A stretch of 64,000 nt of DNA from Phoenix dactylifera. Its lineage: Eukaryota > Streptophyta > Magnoliopsida > Arecales > Arecaceae. Below the pieces are notes generated by a model. The model was not told the origin of the DNA, did not search any database, and saw nothing but the letters and a program-made list of their open reading frames with translations. Below are positions 1-14,113 of this stretch, in pieces (position 1 is the stretch's first letter; each line of letters begins with the position of its first letter). The position numbers were made by a program, and so were the translations under genes. The stretch lies in assembly GCF_009389715.1 (NCBI RefSeq), contig NC_052399.1, positions 23,817,146-23,881,145 on the forward strand, written 5' to 3'.

Positions 1-516
1 TGCTTGCAAACAGCAAAAGTTACGCTGGTTTCTGCTTCCAACATACATGATGCATGTGTTCAATTAATAAAGGGAACAGAAAACTCTTCCTATCGTTTCT
101 AAAAGCCGTGTTCTTGTTTGAATTTTCATCGACGTCCCCTTTTGCAATTACAATAATAAAAGCTTGACATCACCTTATGTGGTGCCTTGCTAGAGTTAAT
201 TTCCAGTAGGTTGTTAGTGTTTGTGACCAGGGTCCCCGGACGGTGATGTAACGATGCGATATACATTATTGCCAGACACAAGAATCCAAAGCATAATTTG
301 GAAGGTACATGAACCACAAACGTCAGATCAAAAGCTTGAAGGCCCTTGATGATTATTACGAACAAGAAGCACATTGCAGGGTTAATGACTAGTCTGCTAT
401 TGAAACCATATAACAAGAGAAAATTGAACATACAACTGCTGCCATGAAGCGCACGGCCATGGCTGCTTGCAAAGTTCTGCTCACAAATATTGCGGAGCTT
501 TTATTTGTGCAACACC
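1..516. other. 3' flank of the amino acid permease gene
   Basis: This stretch lies downstream of the permease stop codon on the minus strand and should contain its 3' UTR. An AATAAA on the minus strand (positions 504-499) lies only 13 bases past the stop, which is close for a polyadenylation signal, so the real site may be further downstream. I see no other gene here. Open frames on either strand have no recognisable motif. Confidence 0.4.
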
Positions 517-3500
517 TTACGATCTAGTGTGAAAGGGTGTATAGTGCTGGAGTGATTCGATTACCCCTTCAATGGAACCACAAGCTGCAGCTAGCGAGAC
601 AACAAAGCAGAGGAAGCTTATGCTCTGCAAGAGCATCCACTTGGGTGTGAACCTTGCAATCTTCTTCTGCGAAATGTACATCGTGATAGGGAAATATACT
701 GTAAGAGGCCAGAATCCAACAGCTCCAAGGAATGCAAGCACATCATTGAAGAAGGGCATCAGGATTGCTAGAAGGGTGCTTATCACGACAAAACTTGTTC
801 TCCAAATCAGTCGAAACATATTGACGCTGCATCCAAATCGTCCATTAATTGTCACAGGATGCTCGTAAGCCAACATTTTGTTGTTCGGGCACCTTTTGGC
901 AATCCATTTTTCAACTGCCGCGTATATCGGCTGGCTGAATACCTAATAGGATTGAAAACTAAGAAAATTAGGACGTTTGTTGTTTGCCACGAAATTATAT
1001 GTATTTCAGATTGGAAAGAAGCTTTCAGGATCGATCGCTGGGGCTTATCCAATATGATATTACCTGATATGCACCAACTAAATGCACTACGATGCAAACA
1101 TTGGCGAGGTCAATAAGCCAGAAGGGATCGTAAAATCCAAACCCCGTGAGCATGTTCCCCGGAGCACGGTTTCCAAATGCAGAATATCCAAGGCAGCCGC
1201 ACAGTACGTAGAAAATTGTTGTTGTGGAGACGCCAATGAAACTCGCCTTTTTCATCACTTTGTTCTCCGCCGGGGGGCTTCTCAGGGTATCCTAAAAGAT
1301 CATGGGAGATTGATAACTGGAGAAAAGCTATCTGAATCATAAATAGAAGTACGCGAAGACATTTAAGAAAAAAAGAAGATGACTTTGCAAAGGATTTTAC
1401 CTGGATTTCTATAAGGATTATGGAATATGAGTAGGCAAATGCAATATCTCCAAGTGCCTGGAATACCTTCCAGACCTTCTGCGATGAACTGACATCTACC
1501 CCAACTTCTGTTCCTGTTATGGATGTCCTTCCAGTGCTACCTGTTGAAACAGCAGACTTGATTCAAGTTCTTTTATCAACTAATCGAAAATAAATAATTG
1601 ATAGTAGAAGAACAGCATACCTGAGATTATACTGGCTGTTGAGAGACCAACAGCTATGAAGGAGTAAGCCAGAGACATGACTGCAGCAACTATGGATAGC
1701 CACCATAACTTATGAAAGTTGGGCAGCTGGGAGAGGAAAATTTGGACAATCCCAAATGCGACCATGTAGAGACTGTCTGAGACACTGCAATCAGCCTGGT
1801 GCCCCTTCTTGTGAAAACAGTTGGACTTCTGCACCGCCCTGAATTACCGATCATCGATGAATCAAAAAACACGGGCATTAGAAGTGCAATAATGCTTATG
1901 CTCCTGGGGAATACTGGATCAACAGTGTATATTAGGCTAATCACTTGTGACTTGGCCTCACAAATGACTTTATCTCTAGCATGGAGAGTTTGGCCTTCCA
2001 TAGAATTTTTTTCATCTTGCAAAGATGTAAAACCTTGTAGGAAGCATGCTCCTTCACCTCCAAGAGGAATAAATGAGTGCAGACACAGCAGAGAAATTTT
2101 AATAAAGAACTGGCTTGGAAGGTTTTCGAACACACGACTTCCTAACAACCTTAGCCCTCATACTATTTCAGTCGATCACAAGGAACCAAAATCCTCAATT
2201 AATAGCCGGAGAGCCATTCAAACAGATGGCTTCGTTTGGAATGCGGGAAGGTTACTGAATGCTGTGACCGTGCATGGTAGAGAAGATGGCAAACGAACTT
2301 ACGCGGCACTTATGGATGCGGTGATAATGTAGCCAATGGCAACTCCAAATAGGTTGACGTACTGACAGAGTCCGCAGAGCCAAAGCTGTGCTCCACCTGC
2401 AAGCAAAGTTATCATCAGTCTCTTTACACTTGTTTCAGGGGAGCTGCGTTGCAACAACAAGAATATTGAGCTTGGAGAAGCAAAGCACCCAAGTTGGATT
2501 TCACCGCCTCTATGTAGGTGTAGTTTCTCTTCCCAGAGACGGGATTGGAAGTCCTGTAGCAATCTGCCAGGAGGCTGGAGGTGTAGAAGGTGATGAAGGA
2601 GAAGATCAGTAAAGTTGCAGGACCAGCAATCCACCCAAGCTGAGCCGTGGCCCATGCCAACGATAGGACACCTGAGCCTATGACTGCCGTGATGATATGC
2701 GCACTTGCCGTCCATACCGTTCCTGCAAATTACGTCGGCAGGGCCATCATCATCACATCACAAATATGTATCTTATATAACCGAACACAGAGCATCTTCT
2801 ACAGGACACTGCATTTGGATGAAGTATGAGCTCTCATTTGGATATGGCCGTAAGGGAACTAAAAAAATGTCTCGATTTAAACAAGCTAGCCTAGCTCGGG
2901 TAAAGGCATATGGATTCAATAAAAAGAGTGCATTTACGGGCCGAAAGATAACTGAGCAGCGAACAGGATTGATACATGCACCGTGTAAGAAAATCACACA
3001 TCATCTCTATTATTTTTTTTTTCTTGTGCGCGATTTACTGATTTGCTGTCCTACCATGTGTTCATGTGGCTCCCGCTGACCTACGGATGGTATATGAGGA
3101 ACAGTGAATGGATGATTTAATTTAAAGGATGCAACCAAAATAGAAGATGGACGAGGTCCAAACTCAATAAATGGTTAGCCGGGTGGCTTTGCCTCCCTCT
3201 TCACCAGAAAAGAACAAACTCAATAAATGTCTGGTGATCGAGCATGGCAATAGCAAGCCAGCCTCGTCATCAACCTGATAACCCGCCCTTCAATTGCGGA
3301 TCCACCGGAGTGGACGGTGGATAGTCACTGGATAAAACGGGACACAAAGAAAGAAGCTAGAAGCCAGGATCCTGCTGAAAGACAACAAAATTAAGGTGGA
3401 GCGTCAGTGTTTGGTTTTCTCCTGCTGCAAGTTGGGCTTTTTACCACGGTAGCAGGAGAAGAAGCTGTGGGTGGGTGGGTCAAACAAGGATTTTTAGCCG

Positions 3501-4108
3501 GAATCATCTCGCTGAGGAGGTAGGAGAGGCGAAGATGCCGCCTCACCTCGGCCACCATCGGAGCTTATCGTTATCCAATAGGCGACGGAAACGGCGTCTC
3601 GTGCGGTCGTCGGCGCCAACGCAGCGACGTTAGATTTGCCGGACTGTGCTCGGAAAAAATGGATAGATAAAATAATGGATTTAAACGAGTCACGGATCTT
3701 CCCCGCTAATAAAATAATAATAGACGATATAATAAAAAACGGTTGTTGGTAGCTGCGAATCCGAAGGAAGAGAAAGATAATAGCATGTAGAACTTGGCAA
3801 TCTGAAACAGGAAAAAAAAATCAGAGCGATGGAGGGGAGAGAAAGAAGAAAAATCCTCAAACAAAAAGATGAAAAATTCTGTCTTTGGTTGCGTGATTGA
3901 TGGCACGTTGATGACTAGGTGCCGGCGCTCCAAAAGCAGGGGAAAACAGAGGAGGAAGAGAATGAATTGGGATGGGCTCGCCAACATTACCGGTTCTCTT
4001 TGGCCTGCCATCATCGTCGAGGTCCTCCTCTCCGAGTCCTCCGACGTCTTGTGCTGACCTCCGTTTCCCTCCCATCTCTAACTCCTTTATCATCTCTCCT
4101 TCTCCCAT
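517..4108 (-). CDS. AAP: Amino acid permease (AAP/AAAP family), seven exons
   Basis: Proton-coupled amino acid importer of the plasma membrane, by family. Exons on the minus strand: 4108-3991, 2722-2489, 2396-2303, 1838-1621, 1540-1401, 1291-1064 and 942-517. All introns are GT-AG and phases fit throughout, giving 1458 nt and 485 aa, the usual AAP length. The N-terminus is soluble and carries the family signature DDDGRPKRTGTVW, split by intron 1. About ten hydrophobic segments follow, with typical blocks such as LAWATAQLGWIAGP, SNCFHKKGHQA, GNMLTGFGFYDPFWLID and GFWPLTVYFPITMYI. The ATG at 4108 is in frame with the signature, with further methionines at residues 6 and 12. Intron 1 is the longest (about 1.27 kb). 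No stop or frameshift was seen, so the gene looks functional. I cannot say which AAP subgroup it belongs to. One donor (intron 2, GTGCTT) is non-consensus. Confidence 0.93.
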
Positions 4109-4173
4109 CCTCTCTCCCTCTCTCTCTCAATCTCTGTGTGTTGCTCTGAGCAAAGGCGGCCAGACTTGATGCG

Positions 4174-4183
4174 TATATATAAA
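4174..4183 (-). promoter_or_regulatory. TATA box of the amino acid permease gene
   Basis: The minus strand reads TTTATATATA about 66 bases upstream of the permease ATG, leaving room for a short leader. The leader region is rich in GA on the minus strand (CT on plus, about 4085-4135), which is common in plant 5' UTRs. Confidence 0.6.
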
Positions 4184-5984
4184 TGCACACGCCTAAGAAG
4201 CGCCACGGCGCAAAAATAATAGGCATCCATCACTGTTTTAATGTTGGGCATGAGAACATAATAAAAGAATTAAGCTAAGGGGGTTTCCAAAATGCAAATC
4301 TATTTTAGATGCACTTTCCATGTTCTCAAATAAACAAATTTGGAAAGATTAGGTTCCAAAAATTTGGTTGATATTTCCATCTTCAAGTATTTTTTTAATA
4401 TTTATTGTAACTTATATTAATTGGAGGAATATTTTGCTAAATAAATATTTACTTCTTCCTAATTTTACTTAATTAAAATTAAAAATTTCCTATTTCACAC
4501 TGTATGTATATGAATTATTCTTATTTTTAGGCTCATGTTTCCATTTTTTCCCCTCCCCTCTTTGCTGAAAATTAAAGTAAGATATCATTTTTATTGAAAT
4601 ATGTTGTTCGATTTGTATAGTGTTTTATCTTTAAATTTATAAAGTATTATCAAAATTAATCCATCCTTTGACTTATTTATTCATCATCTTATGTTTGATT
4701 TTTCTCTTCTTCCTTGAGTTCTTTCTTTGATTTCATCTTTGTTTATAGCTATTACATTATTCTGTTATTTGATTTAGTGCATGGTTATTTTCTTACTATT
4801 GTTTTGCCTTGTCAAGGTTTATTTTGTGAATTAAGAGTTGTAATATATGCTTTAACCATTTTTTAATAATATTATTTTATTAATTATCATTATTAATGCT
4901 ATATGATAAATTTATATGATATAAAATAAATGATATATTATATTATTAATTATCATATATATGTCATAATATCAGAATATTGAAATAAATAAGTGCTATC
5001 GTAGTATTTTACTAATGGATTATATTAAATATATTGTACTTTCATATTTCAAAATATTCACTGTTATACAAAAGTATATAATATAATATAGAAATTTAAC
5101 TAAAGCATATCAGAAAATGAAATTATTTTAGATGCATTGTATATGGACTAAGAATTACATTGTTATCATCTTACCTTGAAATGGAGACATGCTTCTTCAT
5201 ATTAATAATTTATTTTGAGTTTGAGAACATCGTATCATCTTCTTTTGAAAAATAGTAAGAATAATGTACTTCTTGTCATTAATGATTCATTTTGAATAGG
5301 TAATCTAGTCTCTACATCGTTATTACACATTTATTACCATCATTAATCTGATGTTCACATGGCAAGAGAGAGCACTGCTGAAGCAAATCCTCCTTTATAC
5401 ACACACACACACACATATACACACATACACACATACATAGATACTAGATTCTTTTTTTCTTTTTTTTTTTTTGATGTGATGTACATACATACTAGATTCT
5501 CACACCAAATCATATGTACTTCAACATCCCTGGGTTGCCTATCAGAATACTGGTCGTTGATCTAGTTTACCAAGCCAACGACTCATGACATGTCACAAAT
5601 ACTTAATTAGTTCCTTGTTTTTTTATATTTTATTTTTTAATATAAAAGGTTCCTTGGGTAGTTCAATAGAACACGATGTGTTGGAGGCTTTCCACCACTT
5701 CTGTTTCATTTTTTTTAAAAAAGGAAGGAAACATATGGCTTGAACTAATTGTTCGATGACTCCAATGGACGTAATTATACAACGACTACATTATAGGTCC
5801 GATCCATCAAATAAAAAAATAACTAATTACTTTTCTCCCAGTTTAAGCCTTGGTGAATTTCTCGTGGTAGCCTCCTCAAACCGAGAGACGTTATTTCCAG
5901 ATAGGTTTTTTGACTGGCTTTCAAGCTATTCATGAATATCTTAAGAACATAAGCTAAGACATTAACCATTTTTGTATTCCTTTT
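4184..5984. other. AT-rich spacer with an AC microsatellite
   Basis: This is promoter-distal spacer of very high AT content. An AC/AT microsatellite lies at about 5399-5437, followed by a T-tract at 5453-5472. No coding region is supported. Confidence 0.5.
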
Positions 5985-8155
5985 ATTGTTTTCTAAGCTT
6001 CACGGTTTTCCATTCTTGCGGCCGCTAGAAATCGAGGCCAGAGACGCCGCCGGAGCTAACGTAAAACCCCAATTTTCTTTCCTTTTTCTTCTTGTTCTCC
6101 CCACAGCTTTAAACTACCCCCATCGGCAAAGAAATTCGTTGGCCGGATTTCACTTTCCCTATGTTTACCGGCCTTTCTTTCTTTTTGTCGGCCGCTAGCG
6201 TCGCCACCCCCACCTCTTAGCGCTTGAGCCCCGGCCAAATGACTTGATGTCCCTTCAGCACTTCCTAATAGAGCCATGGCTGGTGGTGATCGGCCAATGG
6301 CCAAAAAACGAAAAAACTCTACTATCCCTTATTTTTTGGGCTTCTTTTCCCATAATTTCTCGTCGGCCGGTCACCACCGCCAATCGCCACCACCTCAAGC
6401 TGCTGGCCATGGCTCTGACACGACATCTGATGACTCCAACCTCTCTTTCCTCTTTTCTCTCTTATTTCTCTCTCTTCTTCTCTCTCTTCTTTCCTCTTCT
6501 CTTTTTTTTCTCTCTGTGGACCTCCAGAGAAGCGTTCCATCTTCCTGTCCTTTGGATCCGAGTTGACCCCTGCAAAAAGGACCTGAATCATCCTGGAACC
6601 TGAGCAGCACGTAGGATCGATCATTCTGGCCTTATTGAGTGTCTCTGAAACCTACCGTTACTAAACTCCATCGAATAATCTTATCTTTGATCGAGTCTGT
6701 GTTTCATAATTCACTGATCAAATTGCTTAGACCTGACCCACTTGGAGCTATCGTATGCCCGACCAACCGTCTCCTTTTTTTTATTTTAATACTATTAAAG
6801 TTATCGAATAGAAATTAATTTTGCTTCTATGTCTTTAAATAGGCTTAGTAGAATCGTCTAGTGAATTTTGAGAGTTTAATACGAAAGAGGTAATTAACCC
6901 TGACACTTCTTTTTAATTTTCAAATGTTCATATATTTTTTTATATTTCCCTACTTATGATTTATATAAAAAATATAAAAAATAATATTAAATGTTGATGT
7001 TATCATACTTTTTAAAAAATAAAAAATCAAGCATACAATATTATGAAACTCATGATTTATCACAAAATAATAGTTCTATGAATATTTTAATAGTAATGAC
7101 TTCTTTATAAACTATGAACTCAACATTTATAAAATCTGTATTTTGTTATGAAAAAGTTGTTTGTATAATTGTTTCATCGTTAATGATTTATATATGGACA
7201 CTTAATTCTGTCGAGCTATTTAATATCTTTCAACTTATTTATTTATTTATGATATAAGAACATAAATATTTAAAAAATATTATTTAAGAAATATGACTAT
7301 GAGCTCTCAGATAGCTATATACGAGCCTAGCCAACAGGTTATAGCACTTAGCATACGACCCTCACTGGCGGATTACAGTAGCTTGGCATATGACCCTCGC
7401 CAGTAGATTGTAGTAGCTTGGTATACGACTCTAGTAGTGGGTTATAGTAGTTGACGTGATATTGATTATGGCCCTGTCACGTGTACAAAGTGACCTTAGC
7501 ATTTAATCTAAGAGAAGTATTATGAATTAAGATATGACAAAATGGCAAACTATTTATGAATTTATAAAGTTAGCTTGACTTATGATTTTGTTTATGCATG
7601 CACTAGAAAACATATTTATGTAATTTGCATGATTTATGCATATGTAAGGGCATGATTGATTTATGATTATTCTATTATTATGAAATATTCTATTTTCTAC
7701 TAGTAGTTATCTTCTCTAAATGATTTATTGATGCATGTAAAAAATTATGCTTAATCCGACAAGATAGTGTAAAGTTTACTTATTAAGCAGCATAGCTTAC
7801 ATCTCTTTATTTTTCTTTTCTCTTTTCAAACGAAATGGATCACTAGAAATGAAGAATGATCCAAGCTTGGAATTCCTGCTAGTAAGCTTGGTGATTTTGT
7901 AATAGAATTTTTGGTATTAATTGACCATGAAATTTATAGTTGGTAACTTCTTGAATTTTGAGATTATGGGTTTTGGTATTTAAATTTGAATTTAGAAGCT
8001 GTGAGCTAGTATATATTTTATTATTTAATTGATGATGAAATTATTATATTTTGTTTGTGATGGATTTAGAAGCTGAATGTAACTGTTAGCTTCATATTAT
8101 CTAGGTTGTAACTCTCGGTAGCAGCCATGTTATGTCCCGAATTTGGGGCATGACA
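5985..8155 (+). mobile_element. Decayed giant LTR (solo), Tekay-like group
   Basis: The right end, CCCGAATTTGGGGCATGACA, resembles the 3' end of the LTRs at 34768-41542 (GGGGCGTGACA). Just upstream lie a GC-rich block (about 6000-6420), a CT-rich tract, decayed minisatellite units containing CACTGGCGG and CTCGCCAG (about 7350-7450), and an AGCTTACATCTCTTTAT block. These occur in the same order as in the intact LTRs. The left border is not clear and the start given is approximate. No target duplication could be assigned. Confidence 0.5.
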
Positions 8156-9399
8156 ACTAGACAATATGATTCCTATTTCAAAATAAGATAAATTTTTTTA
8201 CCCATTAAGAAACAATAAAAGTTGTTAGAAGTAGGCTGAATGGAAAAAGGAAAGGGACTCGATTACAAATTTTAATTATTTAATTAGTATCAATGATGCT
8301 CTAATTATTCTTCCTCTCATTAGTAATCCCGAGCTATAGCTGAGCACCGAGCATCTTGTAGCTTTGAAAAGGAAAATGACAAAGTGGTATGTGTTAACAG
8401 CTCATTAAAACTCCACACATAAATGTAAATAAATTTTAAAAATAAAAATTAGCAAATGATCATGTACCAAAATAAATGCAAGTAATATAAGATCACATAC
8501 CAACTGTCCAGCACTTTAATTGATGCTCAAATATTCCAGTATCCATAATACATCTTATATTGTCAAAATTATTGTTCAACTTAAAAGTGATGTATTATGT
8601 ATTATCAAAATAATCGTTATATTCAATAGTGGCTTCAAATAACTCATCAATCATTTTCTAGTTAGCATGTCTAGGATCCCGCATTAGTTATCTTTTTAGC
8701 TTTGACTATCCACGGTCATGATTTGGATCATGACTCACAATTTATAGTATCATGCTTCAACCTGTGGCTGACAAACTATAGTGTCATGCTTCCTATTTAA
8801 CCATACTATAATAATGACTAAATAACAATCATAATAACCGTATAACATCATAACTATAGTGTATTCAACTATTTAACTGTAATGTATTTTATGTTGGGTT
8901 ATATGCAGTATGACATATTTGAAGTGCCTTAACACAGGCATCATGCCCAGTGTAACATCATAACAACCATTATTTCAAATCATACTATTAAAGTAATATT
9001 ACTATTAATAATAATTAATTAGAGCAAATTTGGAACCTCTATCTGTTTGGGAGAGGGGAATTGAGCACACGGTGAGTTCACATCCAGAGATTGACCCTCA
9101 GTTCTTCTATTTCACTAATTTGGATTGCCCCAAATCACTAAATCTATTATTGATTGAGACTTACGAAGCAGGAGAGATACTTGGTGCCACGTGGTTTTTG
9201 TTAGTAGAAATTCATGCCGAGTAAATTATGATGGAAATATTAAATTTTAGATATACGCTCGATATAAATATCGTATCTCAAAAATATTCAAAAGAAAACA
9301 GGTTAACGAGCACATCCACACATGAAGACTTAAGCCCGGTTAAACATTTGATTGCACTAGCATGCAAGTCGTACGTGCACGATAACCAGAGATCCCAGC
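8156..9399. other. AT-rich spacer, nothing recognised
   Basis: Short open frames around 9030-9473 lack motifs and are probably chance. Around 8700-8960 short phrases such as CATCATAAC recur without a clear period. Confidence 0.4.
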
Positions 9400-11560
9400 C
9401 TAATAATCTTGATGATCTTCCGTCACCAAACGATAACTCACTTGAATTGCACCTTCTAAGAGCTTGCCCTTGAAAGAGATCAAGATAAGTATACCGAGAA
9501 TTGCTATTATAAAGAATGGGATAAAGGAAATCGACATGGATGGCCTTTCAGATTCAATTTGGGACGGATGGCTCTTCTGAACCACATCCACCAACATTTG
9601 AACCCTATCATTCATGATGTGATTGATTCCACATATGATATGATGCAGATTAGTGGTGCACAAGAATACACGAAGCATCATCGGTTCACAAAAAAGAAAA
9701 AGAAAAAGAAAAAGAAAAGCAGCATGCACCAGAGATGTTGAGGTTAGCTGCAAGGGCTCGACTGAGAGAGAGAGAGAGAGAGAAAGAGCCATAACTTTGG
9801 CCAACGGACAGTGATAACACTGCAAATTATCACTATGGACTCTCGTCTGTGGGACTAGTCTTAGGGTAATGGATTCATAAGCCGCGCCAGTGACATGAGA
9901 CATACGCATGCATTCAGTGAACATTTTCATTGACTTGCTTTTACTTTCGGCGCTATTGCTAGAAATATATGTACGTAGTTAGGAAATAACACGGTAAAAT
10001 AAAAGTTACATTGGAAGGAAAATGACACTAGGAAGGGGACCGAGGTGAGCGTTTGGCTCCGCATGACTGGCCTCATGGGACCTAAACAATAATAACCATG
10101 GCTGCGAGAGCAGCGAGACAGCAACAGATGACCAAAGGAAAAACCTACACTGACCAGAGAAGTGGGATCCACTTCTTAAAAAGAAAAAACAATCCGCTTT
10201 GAACGGAATGTTATGGTTCTTTCCTCCATGTACTTGAAGTCGTAGAGAATGTTTGTTGCTTTAACAATGACAGAAGCCTCACTATGTCAAGAGAAAGTAG
10301 GATGATAGTTAAGAAATGACATAAACACAAAATTGAATGGAATGTTATGGCTGCTTCCTCCGTGTATTCGAATGTTCAGTGAATATTAGCAGTTTCGAAA
10401 ATGAAATGAGCATCACGACCTTACTTGAACTGGAGATAAGCATCAGTTTATCAAGAAAAACAAAAATGCTATTGCTCACCATTCCACTCATCGCTCCATT
10501 TTCCAACAGCAGTATGGTGTTGGTGATGGGCTCGACTGCCATGTTACCTATTCCTGTTTTCTGCACGCATCAGTTTATCAAGAAAAACAAAAATGCTATT
10601 GCTCACCATTCCACTCATCGCTCCATTTTCCAACAGCAGTATGGTGTTGGTGATGGGCTCGACTGCCATGTTACCTATTCCTGTTTTCTGCACTAATTCC
10701 TGACTGCCACTGATCAGGACGCGGAATCGAGAGAAGAGGTGACCAAGGATCGGTAGCAGCATGTACTCCTAGAAAAAAAAAAGGGATAGTAGTAACATTA
10801 ACTATAAAAAAAGACATTATATTTAGTTTCACATGAGAATACATTCAAATAGCATACACAAAAACTTCTTCCACACGTATGAATTATAAGAGAGAGTAAT
10901 ATACAGCAAATAGAACACGGATCTAGGACAGGTCTAAGAAAACCAAGATTTGTCAACTGGATATCGACAGAACGTGGGAATCCAATAATGGTCGCTTAAA
11001 AGTGCTTGCAGTGCCAAATGCCAATCGAACATACATCTTTACTCAAGCATGAGAGAGTTGATAATCTTCAGTTTCTAGAAAAGTTCTCTCTGATTGATGA
11101 CAAATAGTTGACAGGCACTCTCACATGCATTTAACCGATTTTGCTTACATAACCATCTAAAATTTTCAAATTCTTCAGCCACAGGCTTGTTAACGTCGAA
11201 GCTTCTTCCATTATTGGTTTAGCTCTCTTCAGCTGCAGGTCCCATGTGTACGTAATTGTGGAGTTTATGCTGTTTACGTTGTTGATCAGGCACCAAGATT
11301 CGCAGTGTCCATCCATGTTTATATGGTAATGGTCAGCCATCATGCATCAACTCTTTTTTCTTCTTTTTTTGAAAGCACATCAGGCATCAACTCAAAAGGC
11401 TGTTTCCATTTGGTTGGGCCATCAAAGCATTGGAAGGCAGGAACATTAGGTCTATAGATATGAAGAAGAAAGATTCTACACATTCTCTTCTGCAGCAATT
11501 GTCCTTCCCCTCCTTTTGTAAGGGACCACAAACATGTGCGAGCATGTGACGCAAGCATCC
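9400..11560. other. Unrecognised region with minus-strand open frames
   Basis: Several minus-strand open frames lie here: 9930-9400 (176 aa, ending with a hydrophobic stretch about 20 residues long), 10762-10544, 11343-11131 and 11558-11340. I recognise none of them, and no convincing splice chain joins them. A GA microsatellite at about 9764-9783 and an AAAAAG run at 9690-9717 account for the SL and FL repeats in the largest frame, so it may be chance. If a gene exists here it is already damaged by the 127-bp tandem duplication, which is not a multiple of three. Confidence 0.2.
10440..10693. repeat. Exact 127-bp tandem duplication
   Basis: Bases 10440-10566 are repeated at 10567-10693 with no difference I can see. 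The unit starts GCATCAGTTTATCAAG and ends TTTTCTGCAC. Exact identity implies a recent event, or an assembly artefact. Confidence 0.9.
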
Positions 11561-12540
11561 TGTGATCAGGACTCTATAGGAAATAAACTGCTCCGAGATA
11601 TATATTATATGAGACTAATGGCTCGGATCAGTAACAATTTCTATTTCTCGTGTGCTTGTTACTTGGGGTTTTCTATTCTTGCTTTATTTCAGATAGAGAA
11701 CTAAGAGGTGGACCTAGTACAATGAATTCTCTTTTTCTTTTTGAAAAATCATGCCACCTTACAATTCGAATCTGAACGCTCTCTACAGTACATGCGCAAA
11801 GGGAAGACATGCCAATTGAGGGTCACAATTGTATTAGGCTGGATTATGTGGTGATTGGATCTGTCAACTGTCAAGAACTTAATGACGATTTCCTTTGTCA
11901 TCATCTGTTTGTTTTCAGTTTTCTACATTGATTCAACTTTGCTTGTAATAAACAAACAGATAGACAGACAGATTGAGAGAGAGGGATATATGGATGGACA
12001 GATAGACGAACTTGATGGTAAAAAATAATATGATAAGCATGAGAAGGGGAAAGATGTGTCTGAACTGCAAATATATTAGAGCAATGTCATAATCCGTCAC
12101 TATCCCTATAATTTTATGTGGACGAAACAACCTGTGGGCGCACCGCCTTTCAACACTGGGCCATGGATATCGCCGACAAGAGAAACGCAAGCAACTCGGG
12201 TGCCTGTATGGTAAATGGGCATCCGGCCTAACCGTATCTTGTGATTATAGGAAGGCGAATGTTCCCTGAACAGTATTGTTTCAGTGGCCCACAGCTTTCA
12301 AGGGAAAGAAGAATGCTGGTCTTGAGACATACGTTTTCCTAATTAATTGTCTACATTAGAGTTGTACAGAATTTGGACTCTAGTTCTAGATTGCTCCAAA
12401 GAAATGGTCAAGGATACGATCAAATAAAAAAAGAAAAGAGTTGTGAGGAAGCTATTACATGCATAGTTTGTGACATTCTCTATTGCAATTCAAATTGCCT
12501 ACAAAAAGGAATATAGTTCCAAATGTTGATAATACGCGTA
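10694..12540. other. Spacer with short simple repeats
   Basis: A CAGA/GATA-like simple repeat lies at about 11955-12010. I find no supported gene in the rest. Confidence 0.35.
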
Positions 12541-12573
12541 TAGGGATTGTTTGATGTTAGACTAGTACAGATT
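12541..12573. repeat. Left remnant of a host tandem unit interrupted by the Tat element
   Basis: The phrase AGGGATTGTTTGATGTTAGA before the element matches AGGGATTGTTTGATTTCAGA at about 19749, which ends the unit on the right side. The retrotransposon therefore inserted into a pre-existing tandem array. Confidence 0.6.
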
Positions 12574-13598
12574 TGATAGGAGAAATACTGGACACCTCGA
12601 CCTCGAGCTTGGCCGACCTCCCTATCCTCACGTAAACCAAAGCGAACGATTTCGGCTCCGTGAACGACTGTGGCTCCGACTAAGGAGTCGTCGGCCGCAT
12701 GAAACAATCGGCACATGTCGACAAGGGCTGACAGCCCCAACAATCGAGAGCCCTGACAGTCCGCAATCGATGTGGCATCACATCTTGCGCTCTACTAGCG
12801 GACTCCGCCACCCACATGGACTGGCACCCATGCCGCGGTCGTACCATCGGTCACTAACTAGCCATCATTGTACGCCACGTCGACCAAGATAACAACAAAT
12901 TGGCTTCTCTATATAAGAAGAGCAACCTGGGAGACCTAAGATACGCAATATGCTACCCTTCTCACAGAGCTCTCACTATTAGAGATGGGCACTGGGCCGG
13001 GCCGCCCACGGCCCGGCACGGCACGGCACGAAGCGGGCCGTGCCTGGCACGGCCCGCCAGCTACAGTGCCGGGCCGTGCCTGGCACGGCCCCTTTGAGAG
13101 GGCCGTGCTGGGCTAGAGGGTCCTGGCCAGCGGGCCTGGGCCAGCACGGCCCGGTCTAGGCCCGCGGGCCAAGCACGGCACGGCCCGCGGGCCAGCACGG
13201 CACGGCCCATAAGGGCCTGGGCCGGGCTGGCACGCGGGCCTGGCACGGTCCGGGCCTGGGCCCGGCTCGGCCCGATAAAAATTAATGCTTCATAAATTTT
13301 TTTAATAAATTAATAAATATTGAACACTAAGAATTTATGATTTATGAATATAAAGCCACCTTAATGGTGGGGGGTTTGGCATAGACCCCTACCAGTTTAT
13401 TAATTTAAATCAAAATGGTACATGAAGGGAGGTTTGGACCTTGGTCTGACCTCTAGAATACAATAAGAAACTAAGAAAGGGCCGAGGTTTGGACCTTGGT
13501 CTGACCTCCAGAATACAATAAAAATGTACAATTATAAAAAATTAAGAAATCTTACTAATCATCAGTGATTCAGTGAATCAGTATTCACTCTTCAGTCT

Positions 13599-14105
13599 TC
13601 AGTCTTCAGTAGTGTTTGTATCATCATCATCAGAGGATGTTGTATTATGTCCACCTTTATCTTGAAGTCTTGCCTCAGCATCCAGCCAATCCTTGAAGCA
13701 GAGAAGCATCTCCACCGTTTCGCCCGTCATCCTACTTCTCTTTTCGTCAAGAACACGCCGACCTGCACTAAAAGCGGATTCCGATGCTACCGTGGACATC
13801 GGCATAGCTAAAATATCGCGTGCAATTGCAGACATAACAGGATATTGATTTCTAACACTCTTCCACCAAGATAATACATCTAGATTCTCTATTTGATTTT
13901 CATCATATGCAGAATGAAGATCATTTCGTAAATAAAATTCTAGTTCACTACTTAAAGATGAAGAAGATGAAGAGGAACTTGAAGCATGTGTGTGTCTTCT
14001 CTGTGCAATGAATGAAAAAATAGATGACGAACGAGAACTACTAGAAGGAGAAATAATAGCAGTAGAGAAGGAGAGAATGAGAGGTTTGGTGTGGTGAGAA
14101 TGAGG
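13599..14105 (-). pseudogene. hAT transposase C-terminal (dimerisation) fragment
   Basis: Reading leftward from about 14105, the frame is open to the stop at 13599. It shows a serine-rich leader, then ELEFYLRND, WWKSVRNQYPV, and the hAT dimerisation signature STVASESAFSAGRRVLD with RSRMTGETVEMLLCFKDWL. Zinc finger and catalytic core are absent. The only ATG in the frame is at 13835, giving a 78-aa product that starts inside the dimerisation domain. Full hAT transposases are about 600-700 aa. The fragment therefore cannot transpose alone but could in principle bind a full-length partner. Confidence 0.85.
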
Positions 14106-14113
14106 GAGGAATG

